Made by a program: the position numbers and the translations under genes | Shown: one piece after another, positions 54,435 through 63,445 of the stretch | Layout of the letters: each line of letters begins with the position of its first letter | How positions within the stretch are numbered: position 1 is the stretch's first letter | The notes under the pieces: generated by a model | What the model was told of the DNA's origin: nothing | Database searches by the model: none | What the model saw: the letters and a program-made list of their open reading frames with translations, nothing else | NCBI RefSeq assembly: GCF_900232865.1 | Contig: NZ_OCTS01000001.1 | Coordinates: 186,001 to 250,000 of the forward strand | Source: Corynebacterium dentalis | GTDB lineage: Bacteria; Actinomycetota; Actinomycetes; Mycobacteriales; Mycobacteriaceae | Length of the DNA stretch: 64,000 nt | Direction: 5' to 3'

Positions 54435-55352
54435 CTAAAACCGATCGATTCCAAGTTGTTGGACGGAATAGTCTTGGCTGATTCCCTCCGCGGTATATCC
54501 CACTGAATAGCATTCGGTATCCAGCAGCGGTTGGGCAATCAAATTACTCAGCGCCCACAGCATTGGCGAACCCTCTGGTACTGCAACGGTATGGGGCTGC
54601 GCCGGGCTGGGTTGTCCGTCCGCGAACCAGACCTGTGTGGCGTGCGCCCGCATGGCGCGATGCTTGGTTGCTACGTCCGCTGAACTTCCCTGCACTCGCA
54701 GCGACGTCTCGGACTTATCTACGCTGGCGATGTCTCCGTCCGCAGGAGCACTCCACTCCTCCGGAACGTGTGCTCCCTGCATACCGTCCTGCACATCCTC
54801 AGTCACGGTGCGAGGCCACAAGATCTGCTTAACCGACGGCACACCCCCATCACTGACTGCCGCGTGCGTGATCTTGTGGGCACGAATGTGATCCGGGTGG
54901 CCGTAGCCGCCATCCGGCGCATATGTCAGCACGATGTCTGGCTGTATGCGCTGCAACGCAGTAGTCAGGTGCTCGACTTGATGGTGGAATGCTTCCCCAT
55001 CCTCCGGGTTGGCAAAGGCACCGGCGCGTTGTATTGAGTCAGAACCGGCCATGCCGGAATCTTTCCACCGGCCCACTCCGCCCAGGAAATCCGGCTGTGG
55101 CTGCGCACCCAAGGCTTCCAGTGCTCGCTCCAGCTCCGCAATGCGATAACCGCCGAGCAGCCCGGTGTGTTCTTCCACCAGTGCCTGGTAATCGCCAATG
55201 ACTTCGCCCTGCTCCCCCATCGTGCAGGTCACCACGTGGGTGCGCGCCCCGCGCCGCGCTAACTGTGCGAGCAGTAACCCCGTCCAAATGGACTCGTCAT
55301 CTGGATGGGCATGCACCGCCACCACCGTCAGATTGTGCAGGTCTTGTGACAC
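54435..55352 (-). CDS. mshB: Mycothiol deacetylase (GlcNAc-Ins deacetylase)
   Basis: A 305-aa zinc deacetylase of the LmbE/PIG-L family that removes acetyl from GlcNAc-inositol in mycothiol synthesis, the main low-molecular thiol of actinobacteria. Zinc motif AHPDDES near residue 15 and YGHPDHI near 165 are the HPDD and HPDH signatures. GTG start; the codons TAG/TG show a one-base overlap with the stop of the lpqW-like gene, so the genes are coupled. Confidence 0.95.
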   Translation of the reverse strand: MSQDLHNLTVVAVHAHPDDESIWTGLLLAQLARRGARTHVVTCTMGEQGEVIGDYQALVEEHTGLLGGYRIAELERALEALGAQPQPDFLGGVGRWKDSGMAGSDSIQRAGAFANPEDGEAFHHQVEHLTTALQRIQPDIVLTYAPDGGYGHPDHIRAHKITHAAVSDGGVPSVKQILWPRTVTEDVQDGMQGAHVPEEWSAPADGDIASVDKSETSLRVQGSSADVATKHRAMRAHATQVWFADGQPSPAQPHTVAVPEGSPMLWALSNLIAQPLLDTECYSVGYTAEGISQDYSVQQLGIDRF

Positions 55353-57118
55353 TACTGCTCCCCTTCCAAAGATTCGCTCGATTCATCCAAATTGAGCTTC
55401 TTCCAATCCGGTGCGGAGACCATCACGCCGCTCAAAGGATCCGCCGCCCACTGTTCGAGCGCAGGAGCAGCTCCTTCGATCGCCGGGCCTGTGGCCACCA
55501 CTTGCGTATCCCGCACCAAGGGGACCACGACGTTGGCCTGCGCAATGCGCTCATTGAGCTTGTCTTGCTGAGCGGCGAAGGCCGTTTTTCCTTCGATAGT
55601 GTCCAACAGACCCAGATTCAGCTCTTCACTGCAGTAGCCAGTGATGTTTCCGGACAATGGAATGAGACTATTCCGCTCCGCATCCGCACCCTCAGTGCTA
55701 GTTCCGCCCTGCTTCGGTGAGCAATAGAACTGGTTGAAGTAATCCGTGCTGCTCTCTGGGGTCTTCTGCCAACTCACTACGGCATCCACGGTTCCCTCAG
55801 GAATATCCTTAGCAAACAGTTCCGCTTCGTCTTTCGTCACCACGCGAGTAGTGATACCTGCGGAGTTCAACTGATCGGCAGCCACGCGTGCTGCTGCCAC
55901 GGCCCGATCGTCGTCCGACGGTGCACCGATAACTACCGCCCCGTCGCCGCTGAGGCTACCGAGGGCACGCGCGGGGTCATTCGTTTGCTCATTCGTCGAT
56001 TCCGTCGCCGCACCTCGGACCGCAGCCGCCTCAATCGGCGGGTTCGCTGGCCGGACCGTGTGGGTACTTTCCGTGGCTATCTGCGCGATGCGGTCTGGGT
56101 TCAATGCCTGCATGATCCGTGCGCGATAATCAGCCATAGCCATAGTTGAGCTGTGGGTATTCAACAAAAAGCTCAAATCCACGTGACGTTCAATAGCTCG
56201 ATATTGCACGCCCGGAATCGATTCGAGGGCAATGGTGCTGATATCGCTGGGCTCCGAGACCATCATCTCGATCTGGCCGGTACGCAGCATCTGCATGCCC
56301 GTCGGAAGATCCGGAATCCGATCGAAAATGAGCCGGTCCGTGGCCGCGGGAGTATCCCCCCAGAAGCGGTCGTTCCGGCGCAGTTCAATGCGTCCGCGGC
56401 CTTCATCGATGCTGGTGACGGCATACGCGCTGGCAGAAGCAGCCAAATTACCGTCCATCATCGTGGCAAACGGCTGATTCTCAGCACCGTAGATATGGCT
56501 GGGCAGCAGATGCCGAAACAGCGACTGCCACCCAGCAAACGGTTGGCTAAACGTCACTTCGATCTTCCCGCCGGACACCGGCTCGATGGACTTGATCAGT
56601 TCATACGAGGCAGCTTCAGCCGTGGAAGGATTCTGCACGATCTGCTGGCGGAGATAGCGGAAATCGCTAACGTTTACCGGCGTGCCGTCTGACCACTGAG
56701 CCGACGTGTTCAGCTGATAGGTGACCTTTATAGGAGTCTGTGGATCGTTGGGAGTCACACTTAGAAGCAGATCAGAGTTCATCTCCCACGCGCCGTCGCG
56801 CAGGTTGTGAGTGCTGGGCAGAGTGAGATCTGCGATGCCCATCACCGTGGCACTAACATTGCCCGTCAGGTGCGGGTTGAGATTGCCGGTAAACGAGCCG
56901 ATGCCCACATGCAGCTGCAGGTCATCTTTATCGGGAGGAGCTGTCGGCGGTGCGGATTCAGCGGTCGAATCCACCTGCTCAACAGTCGGAGCGTCACCGG
57001 GATTAGCTTGGCAGGCAGCAAGCATGACGGCCAGAAGTGGCGTCGCTAAGAAAACACCACGTCGTCGCCAGCTCACCCGAGCCTCTGCTCGCCCACCGTC
57101 ACCAAAAAACGCTCCCAC
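55352..57118 (-). CDS. LpqW-like lipoprotein (SBP_bac_5 fold)
   Basis: A 588-aa lipoprotein, similar to oligopeptide-binding proteins (SBP family 5), placed like LpqW, which in mycobacteria controls PIM/lipomannan synthesis. The signal region has RRRGVFLATPLLAVMLAAC with lipobox LAAC. The mature protein starts at the Cys with a Ser/Thr/Ala-rich linker. Conserved SBP pieces include DGTPVNVSDFRYLRQQI and FSQPFAGWQSLF. GTG 57118 has GGTGAG at 6 nt; GTG 57076 would give a shorter signal. It lies between typA (27 bp) and mshB. Confidence 0.86.
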   Translation of the reverse strand: MGAFFGDGGRAEARVSWRRRGVFLATPLLAVMLAACQANPGDAPTVEQVDSTAESAPPTAPPDKDDLQLHVGIGSFTGNLNPHLTGNVSATVMGIADLTLPSTHNLRDGAWEMNSDLLLSVTPNDPQTPIKVTYQLNTSAQWSDGTPVNVSDFRYLRQQIVQNPSTAEAASYELIKSIEPVSGGKIEVTFSQPFAGWQSLFRHLLPSHIYGAENQPFATMMDGNLAASASAYAVTSIDEGRGRIELRRNDRFWGDTPAATDRLIFDRIPDLPTGMQMLRTGQIEMMVSEPSDISTIALESIPGVQYRAIERHVDLSFLLNTHSSTMAMADYRARIMQALNPDRIAQIATESTHTVRPANPPIEAAAVRGAATESTNEQTNDPARALGSLSGDGAVVIGAPSDDDRAVAAARVAADQLNSAGITTRVVTKDEAELFAKDIPEGTVDAVVSWQKTPESSTDYFNQFYCSPKQGGTSTEGADAERNSLIPLSGNITGYCSEELNLGLLDTIEGKTAFAAQQDKLNERIAQANVVVPLVRDTQVVATGPAIEGAAPALEQWAADPLSGVMVSAPDWKKLNLDESSESLEGEQ

Positions 57119-57145
57119 GCGCGTCTCACCTGCCGCTATGTCGCT

Positions 57146-59068
57146 TTAGGACTGAGCGGCCTGGTTGCGCTGCTTCTCGCGAGAACGAGCACGACCACGC
57201 TCGGTAGCGTTCAGAATCACCTTGCGGACGCGCACGGTGTCTGGAGTTACCTCAACACACTCGTCAACACCACAGAACTCCATGGCCTCTTCCAAGGTCA
57301 GGTTCTTAGCCTTGGCCAGCGTCACGGTGGCATCAGCCGTTGCGGAACGCATGTTGGTAAGCTTCTTTTCCTTCGTGATGTTGATGTCCATGTCCTCATC
57401 ACGGTTGTTGGCGCCCACGACCATGCCCTCGTATGCATCGACGCCAGGCTCAACGAAGAACGAGCCTCGGTCAGCCAGCTGCATGAGTGCATATGCGGTG
57501 ATCTGACCGGTGCGGTCTGCCACCAGGGATCCAGAGGCGCGATCCTTGATCTCGCCTGCCCACGGCTGGTAGCCAGCGGAGTAGTTGTTGGCGATGCCGG
57601 TGCCGCGGGTTTCGGTCATGAACACGGTACGGAAACCAATCAGGCCACGCGCAGGCACGATGAAGTGCATGCGGATCCAGCCGGAGCCGGAGTTGTCCAT
57701 GCTCTCCATGCGGCCCTTGCGGGCGGCCATCAGCTGGGTAACTGCACCGAGGTGCTCTTCTGGCACGTCGATGATTAAGTTCTCGTATGGCTCGTGCAGG
57801 GTGCCGTCGATGGTGCGGGTAACCACCTGTGGCTTACCCACGGTCAGCTCGAAGCCTTCACGTCGCATGGTCTCCACGAGCACTGACAGTGCCATTTCGC
57901 CACGGCCCTGGACTTCCCAGGCATCCGGACGGTCGGTGGGGAGAACGCGGATGGACACGTTACCGATGAGCTCTTGGTCCAGGCGAGCCTTAACCACGCG
58001 GGCGGTGAGCTTGTCGCCGCCACCCTTTCCGGCCATCGGGGAGGTGTTCACACCGATGGTCATGGAGATAGCTGGCTCATCCACGGTGATGCGTGGCAGC
58101 GCCTGAGGATCTTCTGGATCGGCCAAGGTATCACCGATCATGACGTTATCGATGCCAGAGATTGCGGCGATGTCACCGGCGATAATTTCCTCAGCAGGGA
58201 TTCGGGTCACACCGACGGTACGCAGCAGCTCTGCGATCTTGGCGGTCTTAATGTGTTGGTTGCCTTCATCGTCGTAGTGAATCCATGCAACCTGCTGGCC
58301 CTTGCGGAGCTTGCCCGCGAAAATGCGGACCAAGCCGATTCGTCCCAGGAAGGACGAGGAATCCAGGTTGGTGACGTGTGCTTGCAGAGGAGCGTCGATG
58401 TCTGCAGAAGGCTCTGGGAGGACATCGTAGAGAACGTTGAACAGTGGCTGCAGGTCCTCAGAATCGGGGACGTTGCCGTTGCCTGGGTTTTCGGTGGAGG
58501 CCTTGCCTTCGCGACCGGAAGTGTAGAGCACTGGCAGATCCAGCAGCTTCTCGGCTGCAAGGGCTGCGTCTTCGTCCTCGAGGGTAGAGGCCAGCTCCAG
58601 CAGCAGGTCCTGCGCTTCTTCCACCACATCGTCGATGCGCGCATCCGGACGGTCAGTCTTGTTCACGCAGATGATCACGGGAAGCTTGGAGGCAAGTGCC
58701 TTGCCCAGCACAAAGCGGGTCTGAGGCAACGGGCCTTCAGATGCGTCCACCAGCAGAACCACGCCGTCCACCATGGACAGCGCGCGCTCCACCTCGCCGC
58801 CGAAGTCGGCGTGGCCTGGGGTGTCGATCACGTTGATGATCAGATCCTGACCATCCTTGCCGGCTCCCTTGCGACGGATGGCGGTGTTCTTGGCAAGGAT
58901 CGTGATGCCCTTTTCCTTTTCCAAGTCACCTGAGTCCATCACACGATCTTGCACTTCACCGTGGGAGTCGAATGCTCCCGACTGGTGCAACATGGCGTCC
59001 ACGAGGGTGGTTTTGCCGTGGTCAACGTGTGCGACGATGGCGACATTACGGAATTCAGTGAGGGTCAC
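57146..59068 (-). CDS. typA: Ribosome-associated GTPase TypA/BipA
   Basis: A 640-aa translation-factor GTPase involved in ribosome assembly and stress adaptation. G1 [16 protein letters not shown]3 [16 protein letters not shown] and G4 NKTDRPD. EF-G-like domains III and V and a C-terminal TypA-specific domain end in [18 protein letters not shown] start; AGGAAG lies 10 nt upstream. First gene of the typA-lpqW-mshB unit. Confidence 0.97.
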   Translation of the reverse strand: MTLTEFRNVAIVAHVDHGKTTLVDAMLHQSGAFDSHGEVQDRVMDSGDLEKEKGITILAKNTAIRRKGAGKDGQDLIINVIDTPGHADFGGEVERALSMVDGVVLLVDASEGPLPQTRFVLGKALASKLPVIICVNKTDRPDARIDDVVEEAQDLLLELASTLEDEDAALAAEKLLDLPVLYTSGREGKASTENPGNGNVPDSEDLQPLFNVLYDVLPEPSADIDAPLQAHVTNLDSSSFLGRIGLVRIFAGKLRKGQQVAWIHYDDEGNQHIKTAKIAELLRTVGVTRIPAEEIIAGDIAAISGIDNVMIGDTLADPEDPQALPRITVDEPAISMTIGVNTSPMAGKGGGDKLTARVVKARLDQELIGNVSIRVLPTDRPDAWEVQGRGEMALSVLVETMRREGFELTVGKPQVVTRTIDGTLHEPYENLIIDVPEEHLGAVTQLMAARKGRMESMDNSGSGWIRMHFIVPARGLIGFRTVFMTETRGTGIANNYSAGYQPWAGEIKDRASGSLVADRTGQITAYALMQLADRGSFFVEPGVDAYEGMVVGANNRDEDMDINITKEKKLTNMRSATADATVTLAKAKNLTLEEAMEFCGVDECVEVTPDTVRVRKVILNATERGRARSREKQRNQAAQS

Positions 59069-59392
59069 AGATCCAAAACTTCCTGATAGCTAAAGCGGGT
59101 AACGGTTAAATGCTACTCTCTTCCGCCCCAAACCTCTCATCCGGAGCATCACGAAGAGGTAATTGTCAGGGGAATTCAGGAAAACCTACGGGAATTTACC
59201 GTTTCGCTACAGTTGTAGTTTTAGTAGTGATACCATATTGCCATAGCAACGAAGGTTGTTATCAATGTGACATTTGTTACTGGTGTGACTATTGTTAATT
59301 CGCGATATGTCATTTGAGCTGCACATTTGCTCAGCACTAGCGCGAATTCATACGCTTTACCCACGATTTTCAAAGGACATGAAAGGTTGACC
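59069..59392. other. AT-rich intergenic region between typA and the secreted protein gene
   Basis: A 324-bp spacer, the longest in the window, AT-rich from 59210 to 59350. It must hold divergent promoters for typA and for the gene at 59393. The only specific signal I see is the pair of TGTGAC direct repeats at 59263-59289. No ORF or terminator is evident. Confidence 0.6.
59263..59297. promoter_or_regulatory. TGTGAC direct repeat, possible MtrA-type box
   Basis: TGTGACATTTGTTA (59266-59279) and TGTGACTATTGTTA (59284-59297) are direct repeats with two mismatches and an 18-bp period. Read on the minus strand they are GTCACACCA and GTCACATTG spaced by 9 nt, resembling the paired GTCACA 9-mers described for mycobacterial MtrA (recalled). 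Confidence 0.35.
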
Positions 59393-60067
59393 GTGGCTAT
59401 TTCACGACGCACCTCACGAGCAGTCGCTTCCATCACCACTGCTATCGCCCTGGCCGTTCCCACCCTGTTTGCCCCGGCAACCGCTGCAAGCCCACTCGAT
59501 GAACTGGGTCGCCCCAACGAGCAGATCCTCACCCAGATGGAAAACCTGGCTGAGAATCCAGCGACCCCAGAGAGGCTGCAGCCAATCCTGAAGCGCCTGG
59601 TTGGCTTCTTCCGTGGCGATGGCGAGCCTGGCGTCGACATCCCACAAAACGGCCCTGTGTTCACCCAGTTTGGATGGCCAACCATCGCCGGTTCCTGCAT
59701 CGACGGCAAGAACAACGCCGTCGGCACCGCAGCCGCCGTGCCTGGCCCTGCCGCACTGCCACTGCCCGGCGTGGGTCGCGGCGAAGTCAACTTCGTCTTC
59801 ACTGCCCTGGGCACCGGAACCGTCGCTCAGCGCCAGACCACCCAGATGAACGTCCAGTGGGTCAACATCAACAACGGTCGCATGGGCACCACCCGCTTGG
59901 GCTACAACGGCATCAACCCTAAGGGTCCGGCAACCGTCAACGGCGCAGCCAAGACTGGCAGCGGCACCGTGCTGGCTGTCGTTACCGGTGGCGTGACCAC
60001 CAACAATGACAACGGCCCTTCGAACTGCAACTTCCTGCCTACCGCAGCAATCATTCCAGTTCGCTAA
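59393..60067 (+). CDS. Secreted protein conserved in mycolata, function unknown
   Basis: A 224-aa exported protein: signal MAISRRTSRAVASITTAIAL through ATAAS, then an acidic helical part (SPLDELGRPNEQ...) and a beta-rich C-terminal domain with GSCIDGKNNAVGTAAAVPGP and SNCNFLPT. The two Cys could form a disulfide. I chose GTG 59393 since AAAGG lies 6 nt before it. The upstream frame to 59327 has no signal. A possible MtrA-type repeat is about 100 bp upstream. The DUF402 gene follows after 6 bp. Confidence 0.78.
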   Translation: MAISRRTSRAVASITTAIALAVPTLFAPATAASPLDELGRPNEQILTQMENLAENPATPERLQPILKRLVGFFRGDGEPGVDIPQNGPVFTQFGWPTIAGSCIDGKNNAVGTAAAVPGPAALPLPGVGRGEVNFVFTALGTGTVAQRQTTQMNVQWVNINNGRMGTTRLGYNGINPKGPATVNGAAKTGSGTVLAVVTGGVTTNNDNGPSNCNFLPTAAIIPVR

Positions 60068-60073
60068 GCACCC

Positions 60074-60628
60074 ATGGCCGATCTGCACCCAGTCAAGCTG
60101 GAGTCATTTCAGATCGCCGAGCAGGTCAACGTAGACCCCAAGGGGTTTACTCACCCCGTGGATCAGTTTTCGATCCAGCGGGGCGCTTTGTATATGGCGC
60201 GGCCGGCTGATCATCCTCGATTCCACTATCTAGAATCCTGGCTCTACCCGAGTCTGGATATCCGCGTGACCTGGTTTCACTTTCGCGAACAGGCCCGCAA
60301 GGATGTGCCCACCCAGGAGATGTACGTAGACATCGCCACGGTGGACAATTCCGATCCAGACAATTGGACAACGCGGGACCTCTACATCGACGTGGTCACA
60401 CATCGTGGCGGAAGGTTGGAAGTGCTAGATCTCGACGAGCTGGGCCTTGCGCTCGCCGCCGGATACATAGACGCCGAAGAGGGCAACCGAGCGCTACACG
60501 CCACCCAGCAGCTGTTGGACGGCATTAATACCCACGGCAATCTCCACTCGTGGCTATCGCGGCATGATTACCCGCTGGCCTGGCACCAGGACATTCCCCG
60601 CGAGTCCGACCACCCACCCAAGCCGTAA
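60074..60628 (+). CDS. DUF402-family protein
   Basis: A 184-aa soluble protein of the DUF402 (Ntdp-like) family. The characteristic stretch YIDVVTHRGGRLEVLDLDEL with acidic residues DLDE is followed by AEEGNRALHATQQLLDGINT. Members hydrolyse nucleoside di/triphosphates in some bacteria; here the substrate is unknown. It lies 6 bp after the secreted-protein gene, so is co-transcribed. Confidence 0.88.
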   Translation: MADLHPVKLESFQIAEQVNVDPKGFTHPVDQFSIQRGALYMARPADHPRFHYLESWLYPSLDIRVTWFHFREQARKDVPTQEMYVDIATVDNSDPDNWTTRDLYIDVVTHRGGRLEVLDLDELGLALAAGYIDAEEGNRALHATQQLLDGINTHGNLHSWLSRHDYPLAWHQDIPRESDHPPKP

Positions 60629-60657
60629 TTCGATCGACTCGCCGAACACAAAAATAG

Positions 60658-60700
60658 CCGGCCTATCCACAGCGACTTGCTGCAGATAGGCCGGATTTGT
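60658..60700. terminator. Bidirectional terminator
   Basis: CCGGCCTATC (60658-60667) and GATAGGCCGG (60685-60694) form a perfect 10-bp stem, with AAAAATA on the left and ATTTG on the right, so it can act on both strands between convergent genes. Confidence 0.8.
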
Positions 60701-60711
60701 GCGTTGAGCTA

Positions 60712-60996
60712 TTAGCCAGCAGAGCCTAGGATGGAAGGCAATGACAGGCCGCAGATGTTCTGGTCACCATTGCTGGAGCCCAACTCAGGAGCGAAATCGC
60801 CGAAGCTGGAGCCGAAGTTCTGATCACCGAAGGAAGAACCCAAGTTCACGTCACCAACGGTCTCAGGACCAACCTGAACGTCTACCGGAGGCAGCTGAGG
60901 AGCGGGAGGCAACTGGAACAGCGGGCCGGTGATCTCGAGGAACAGGTCCTTGATTGGACCGGAGACAATTTCCTGGATTTCGAGGATGAGAGACAT
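60712..60996 (-). CDS. Small repeat protein, possibly cell-envelope associated
   Basis: A 94-aa protein with an excellent ribosome-binding site (AGGAAG, 6-nt spacer). No Sec signal peptide is seen. The first 27 residues (MSLILEIQEIVSGPIKDLFL...) can form an amphipathic helix, a Pro-rich piece LPPAPQLPPVD follows, then a repeat GSSFGDQN / GSSFGDF / GSSNGDQN, with one Cys (NICGL). Size, lack of signal and an amphipathic N-terminus recall corynebacterial PorA/PorH-type porins, but I see no sequence match, so this is a hypothesis. Confidence 0.75.
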   Translation of the reverse strand: MSLILEIQEIVSGPIKDLFLEITGPLFQLPPAPQLPPVDVQVGPETVGDVNLGSSFGDQNFGSSFGDFAPELGSSNGDQNICGLSLPSILGSAG

Positions 60997-61190
60997 TGTG
61001 TACTTCCTGTCAAAATATGAACGGTATAAACATTTATCTACCGCGATACCCTGAGTTTTTGCTACACCCTACCGAAAAATTCTTACCCCCGGGGGGGTTT
61101 CTATACACCGCTTGCATGGCGAAACTAACTTTTTCATGTTGCGTAACGATTTGCATCAGGGTGTACACTTCCCCATTTCCTCGGTAACGA
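60997..61190 (-). other. Upstream region of the small repeat protein gene
   Basis: About 190 bp without a gene, less GC-rich than its surroundings. It contains a C5/G7 palindrome (CCCCCGGGGG near 61086) and possible promoter elements such as TAGGGT on the minus strand. I see no clear operator. Confidence 0.4.
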
Positions 61191-61193
61191 CAA

Positions 61194-61235
61194 AGCCGGC
61201 ACCCTCCTTCAGGAAGATCCCGGCTCGTGTTATTA
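61194..61235 (-). terminator. Terminator of the acyl-CoA dehydrogenase gene
   Basis: AGCCGG (61194-61199) and CCGGCT (61220-61225) pair, with an inner GGAGG/CTTCC-type pairing, 20 bp after the stop of the acyl-CoA dehydrogenase gene. A minus-strand TTTG follows. Moderate strength. Confidence 0.55.
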
Positions 61236-61245
61236 AAAGTCCCTG

Positions 61246-62415
61246 CTAGCCGAGGATCTGGCGGCCCATGACCATGCGGCAGATCTGGTTGGTGCCTTCG
61301 TAGATCTGGGTGATCTTCGCGTCGCGCATCATGCGCTCCAGTGGAAAATCACGGGTGAAGCCGTAGCCACCCAGCAACTGGACTGCATCCACGGTGACAT
61401 CCATGGCCACGTCAGAGGCAAAGGCCTTGGAGCCTGCTGCCAGCAGACCCAGCTTCTCTCCGCTTTCTGCCTCGCCGCGCTCAGCGTTGGACGCTGCGGT
61501 GTAGATCATCAGGCGCGCAGCATCGATCTTCATCTTCATGTCTGCCAGCATGAACTGTGTGTTCTGGAAGTCCGCGATGGCCTTGCCGAACTGCTTGCGC
61601 TCCTTGACGTAAGCCACGGCGTTATCGAATGCGCCCTGAGCAATACCCAAAGCCTGCGCGCCGATGGTTGGGCGAGTGTGGTCCAAGGTCTGCAGAGCAG
61701 TCTTGAAGCCACTTCCCTCTTCGCCGATCATGCGGGAGGCGGGGACACGGCAGTCCTCGAAGTACAGCTCAGCTGTCGGGGAACCCTTGATGCCCAGCTT
61801 GTGTTCCAGTCCGCCCACGCGGAAACCTTCGTCATCCTTGTGCACCATGAATGCGGAGATGCCGCGAGCGCCAGCATCTGGATCAGTCACGGCCATGACG
61901 GTGTACCAGCTGGAGCGTCCGCCGTTGGTGATGAAGCACTTGGAGCCGTTGATGACGTAGGAATCGCCATCGCGCACCGCGCGGGTCTTCATAGCACCGG
62001 CATCGGAGCCGGCCTCACGCTCGGTCAGTGCATAAGATGCCATCTCGCCGTTGGCGATATCTGGCAGCACCTCACCCTTGAGTTCGTCGGAACCGTTGAG
62101 GATCAAGCCCATGGTTCCCAGCTTGTTCACTGCGGGGATCAGAGAGGAAGATCCACACACGCGAGCCACTTCTTCAATGACGATGACTGCGGCCAGGGAA
62201 TCTCCGCCCTGTCCACCGAACTCATCTGGAACGTGGATAGCGTTGAAGCCAGAGGCGTTCAGAGCCTTGAGAGCCTCTTCCGGAAAGCGCTCGTTTTCAT
62301 CAACATCCGCAGCATAAGGAGCAATTTCCTGCTCTACGAGGCCACGGATGGCGCTGCGCAGCTCCAGGTACTCGTCGGGAAGGCGGAAGGGCTCGAAATC
62401 CGGGTTAAAACCCAT
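61246..62415 (-). CDS. Acyl-CoA dehydrogenase
   Basis: A 389-aa FAD enzyme of fatty-acid/branched acyl-CoA oxidation. Signature 1 ALTEREAGSDAGAMKTRA, KCFITNGG, and signature 2 QLLGGYGFTRDFPLERMMRD, followed by AKITQIYEGTNQICRMVMGR with the catalytic-region Glu. I chose ATG 62415 (MGFNPDFEPF) because it gives the normal length; the frame continues up to 62580. Substrate chain length unknown; no CoA ligase or enoyl hydratase is next to it. Confidence 0.93.
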   Translation of the reverse strand: MGFNPDFEPFRLPDEYLELRSAIRGLVEQEIAPYAADVDENERFPEEALKALNASGFNAIHVPDEFGGQGGDSLAAVIVIEEVARVCGSSSLIPAVNKLGTMGLILNGSDELKGEVLPDIANGEMASYALTEREAGSDAGAMKTRAVRDGDSYVINGSKCFITNGGRSSWYTVMAVTDPDAGARGISAFMVHKDDEGFRVGGLEHKLGIKGSPTAELYFEDCRVPASRMIGEEGSGFKTALQTLDHTRPTIGAQALGIAQGAFDNAVAYVKERKQFGKAIADFQNTQFMLADMKMKIDAARLMIYTAASNAERGEAESGEKLGLLAAGSKAFASDVAMDVTVDAVQLLGGYGFTRDFPLERMMRDAKITQIYEGTNQICRMVMGRQILG

Positions 62416-62671
62416 AGTGGTGAACAACCTTTCGTAAGATCTGTCGTTTGTGGCCGGACAGAACGCCACCTGTCGAGGGTGCGTGTACCGGCAATTGTGC
62501 ACGAGAACGGACGTACTCCAGTGTAGCCGGAGCGGCTGACGATATATTCTGTTCCCCGTTTCTTTATCTTTCCGCGCCATCTCAGCCGGTTTTCATTACA
62601 AATTGGAATCAATTTGCTCACTTTGCAGGGTGAACGCCCCTTTTCACTTTTATCCCACTGGCCCCTCCTAT

Positions 62672-62677
62672 TAACGT
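62672..62677 (+). promoter_or_regulatory. -10 box of the DUF4232 lipoprotein gene (leaderless)
   Basis: TAACGT ends exactly 7 nt before ATG 62685. An out-of-frame ATG at 62678 is not expected to be used. Confidence 0.45.
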
Positions 62678-62684
62678 ATGGGAC

Positions 62685-63371
62685 ATGAATACACGGTTGC
62701 AGTCCGTTTCCTCCTCACCCAGCACAGCCCCTCGTGCCAAGCGCCCCGTGCGTTCCACTCGGAAGGCAGCGCTGGTTTTCGCCGCACTCACCGCCTCATC
62801 GAGCACCGCTTTGGCCGCTTGCTTCCCCGAAGATGGCACGAACTCAGATTCTTCGTCTGAGTCCACCCAGTCTGCCGAGTCTTCCGATGCACAAACCAAT
62901 GCAGCGCTGACAGCACAGGGCGGTCAGGCGTCGGAAACAAACGATGACAACATCTGCGCCACCAACGCCCTCGATATCACCACGACCGAGCCACACGGCG
63001 CCGCCGGATCCACTTTGTTTTCCATCAAGTTCACCAATAAGGGCGATGCCCCGTGTGTCCTCAACGGCTTCCCCGGCGTCTCTTTGGTGACAGATAACAA
63101 CGGAACTCAGCTGGGCGCCTCGGCGACGCGGGAAAGGAATGTTGAGTACCAGCCGGTGACCATCGACAAGGGTCAATCTGCAACCGCGGACCTGAAGGTC
63201 ACCTCCACCGGCCCGCTGGATCCTTCCGAGTGTGATCCCACCAAGGCGGACGGACTGCGCGTCTACCCTCCAGCGCAGACCTCTGCTGCTTTTATTGCTA
63301 TGGAAAACCTCGAAGGTTGTGCCGGCGATGTGCCAGTATTAAGCATTCAGCCTGTCGTCGAATCTGAGTAG
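62685..63371 (+). CDS. DUF4232 lipoprotein
   Basis: A 228-aa predicted lipoprotein. An extended basic N-terminus is followed by a hydrophobic core and lipobox ALAAC near residue 45, then a Ser/Gln/Glu-rich linker and a DUF4232-type domain with NKGDAPCVLNGFPGVSLVTD. Four Cys in the mature domain probably form two disulfides. Such proteins are common in actinobacterial envelopes; the function is unknown. Monocistronic by position. Confidence 0.85.
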   Translation: MNTRLQSVSSSPSTAPRAKRPVRSTRKAALVFAALTASSSTALAACFPEDGTNSDSSSESTQSAESSDAQTNAALTAQGGQASETNDDNICATNALDITTTEPHGAAGSTLFSIKFTNKGDAPCVLNGFPGVSLVTDNNGTQLGASATRERNVEYQPVTIDKGQSATADLKVTSTGPLDPSECDPTKADGLRVYPPAQTSAAFIAMENLEGCAGDVPVLSIQPVVESE

Positions 63372-63445
63372 TTCCCGCTACTTCACTTGTGCGCCGGGTG
63401 CTTGCCCTTGGCGTCGACGATATTTGAGGAACAACCCGCACATCA

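Noticed and set aside
61083..61098. CCCCCGGGGG palindrome
   Set aside because: Short homopolymer-derived palindrome without U-tract or known operator pattern.
60996..61187. 63-codon plus-strand frame in the spacer before the acyl-CoA dehydrogenase gene
   Set aside because: No ribosome-binding site, overlaps the start region of the small repeat protein and has no recognisable features.
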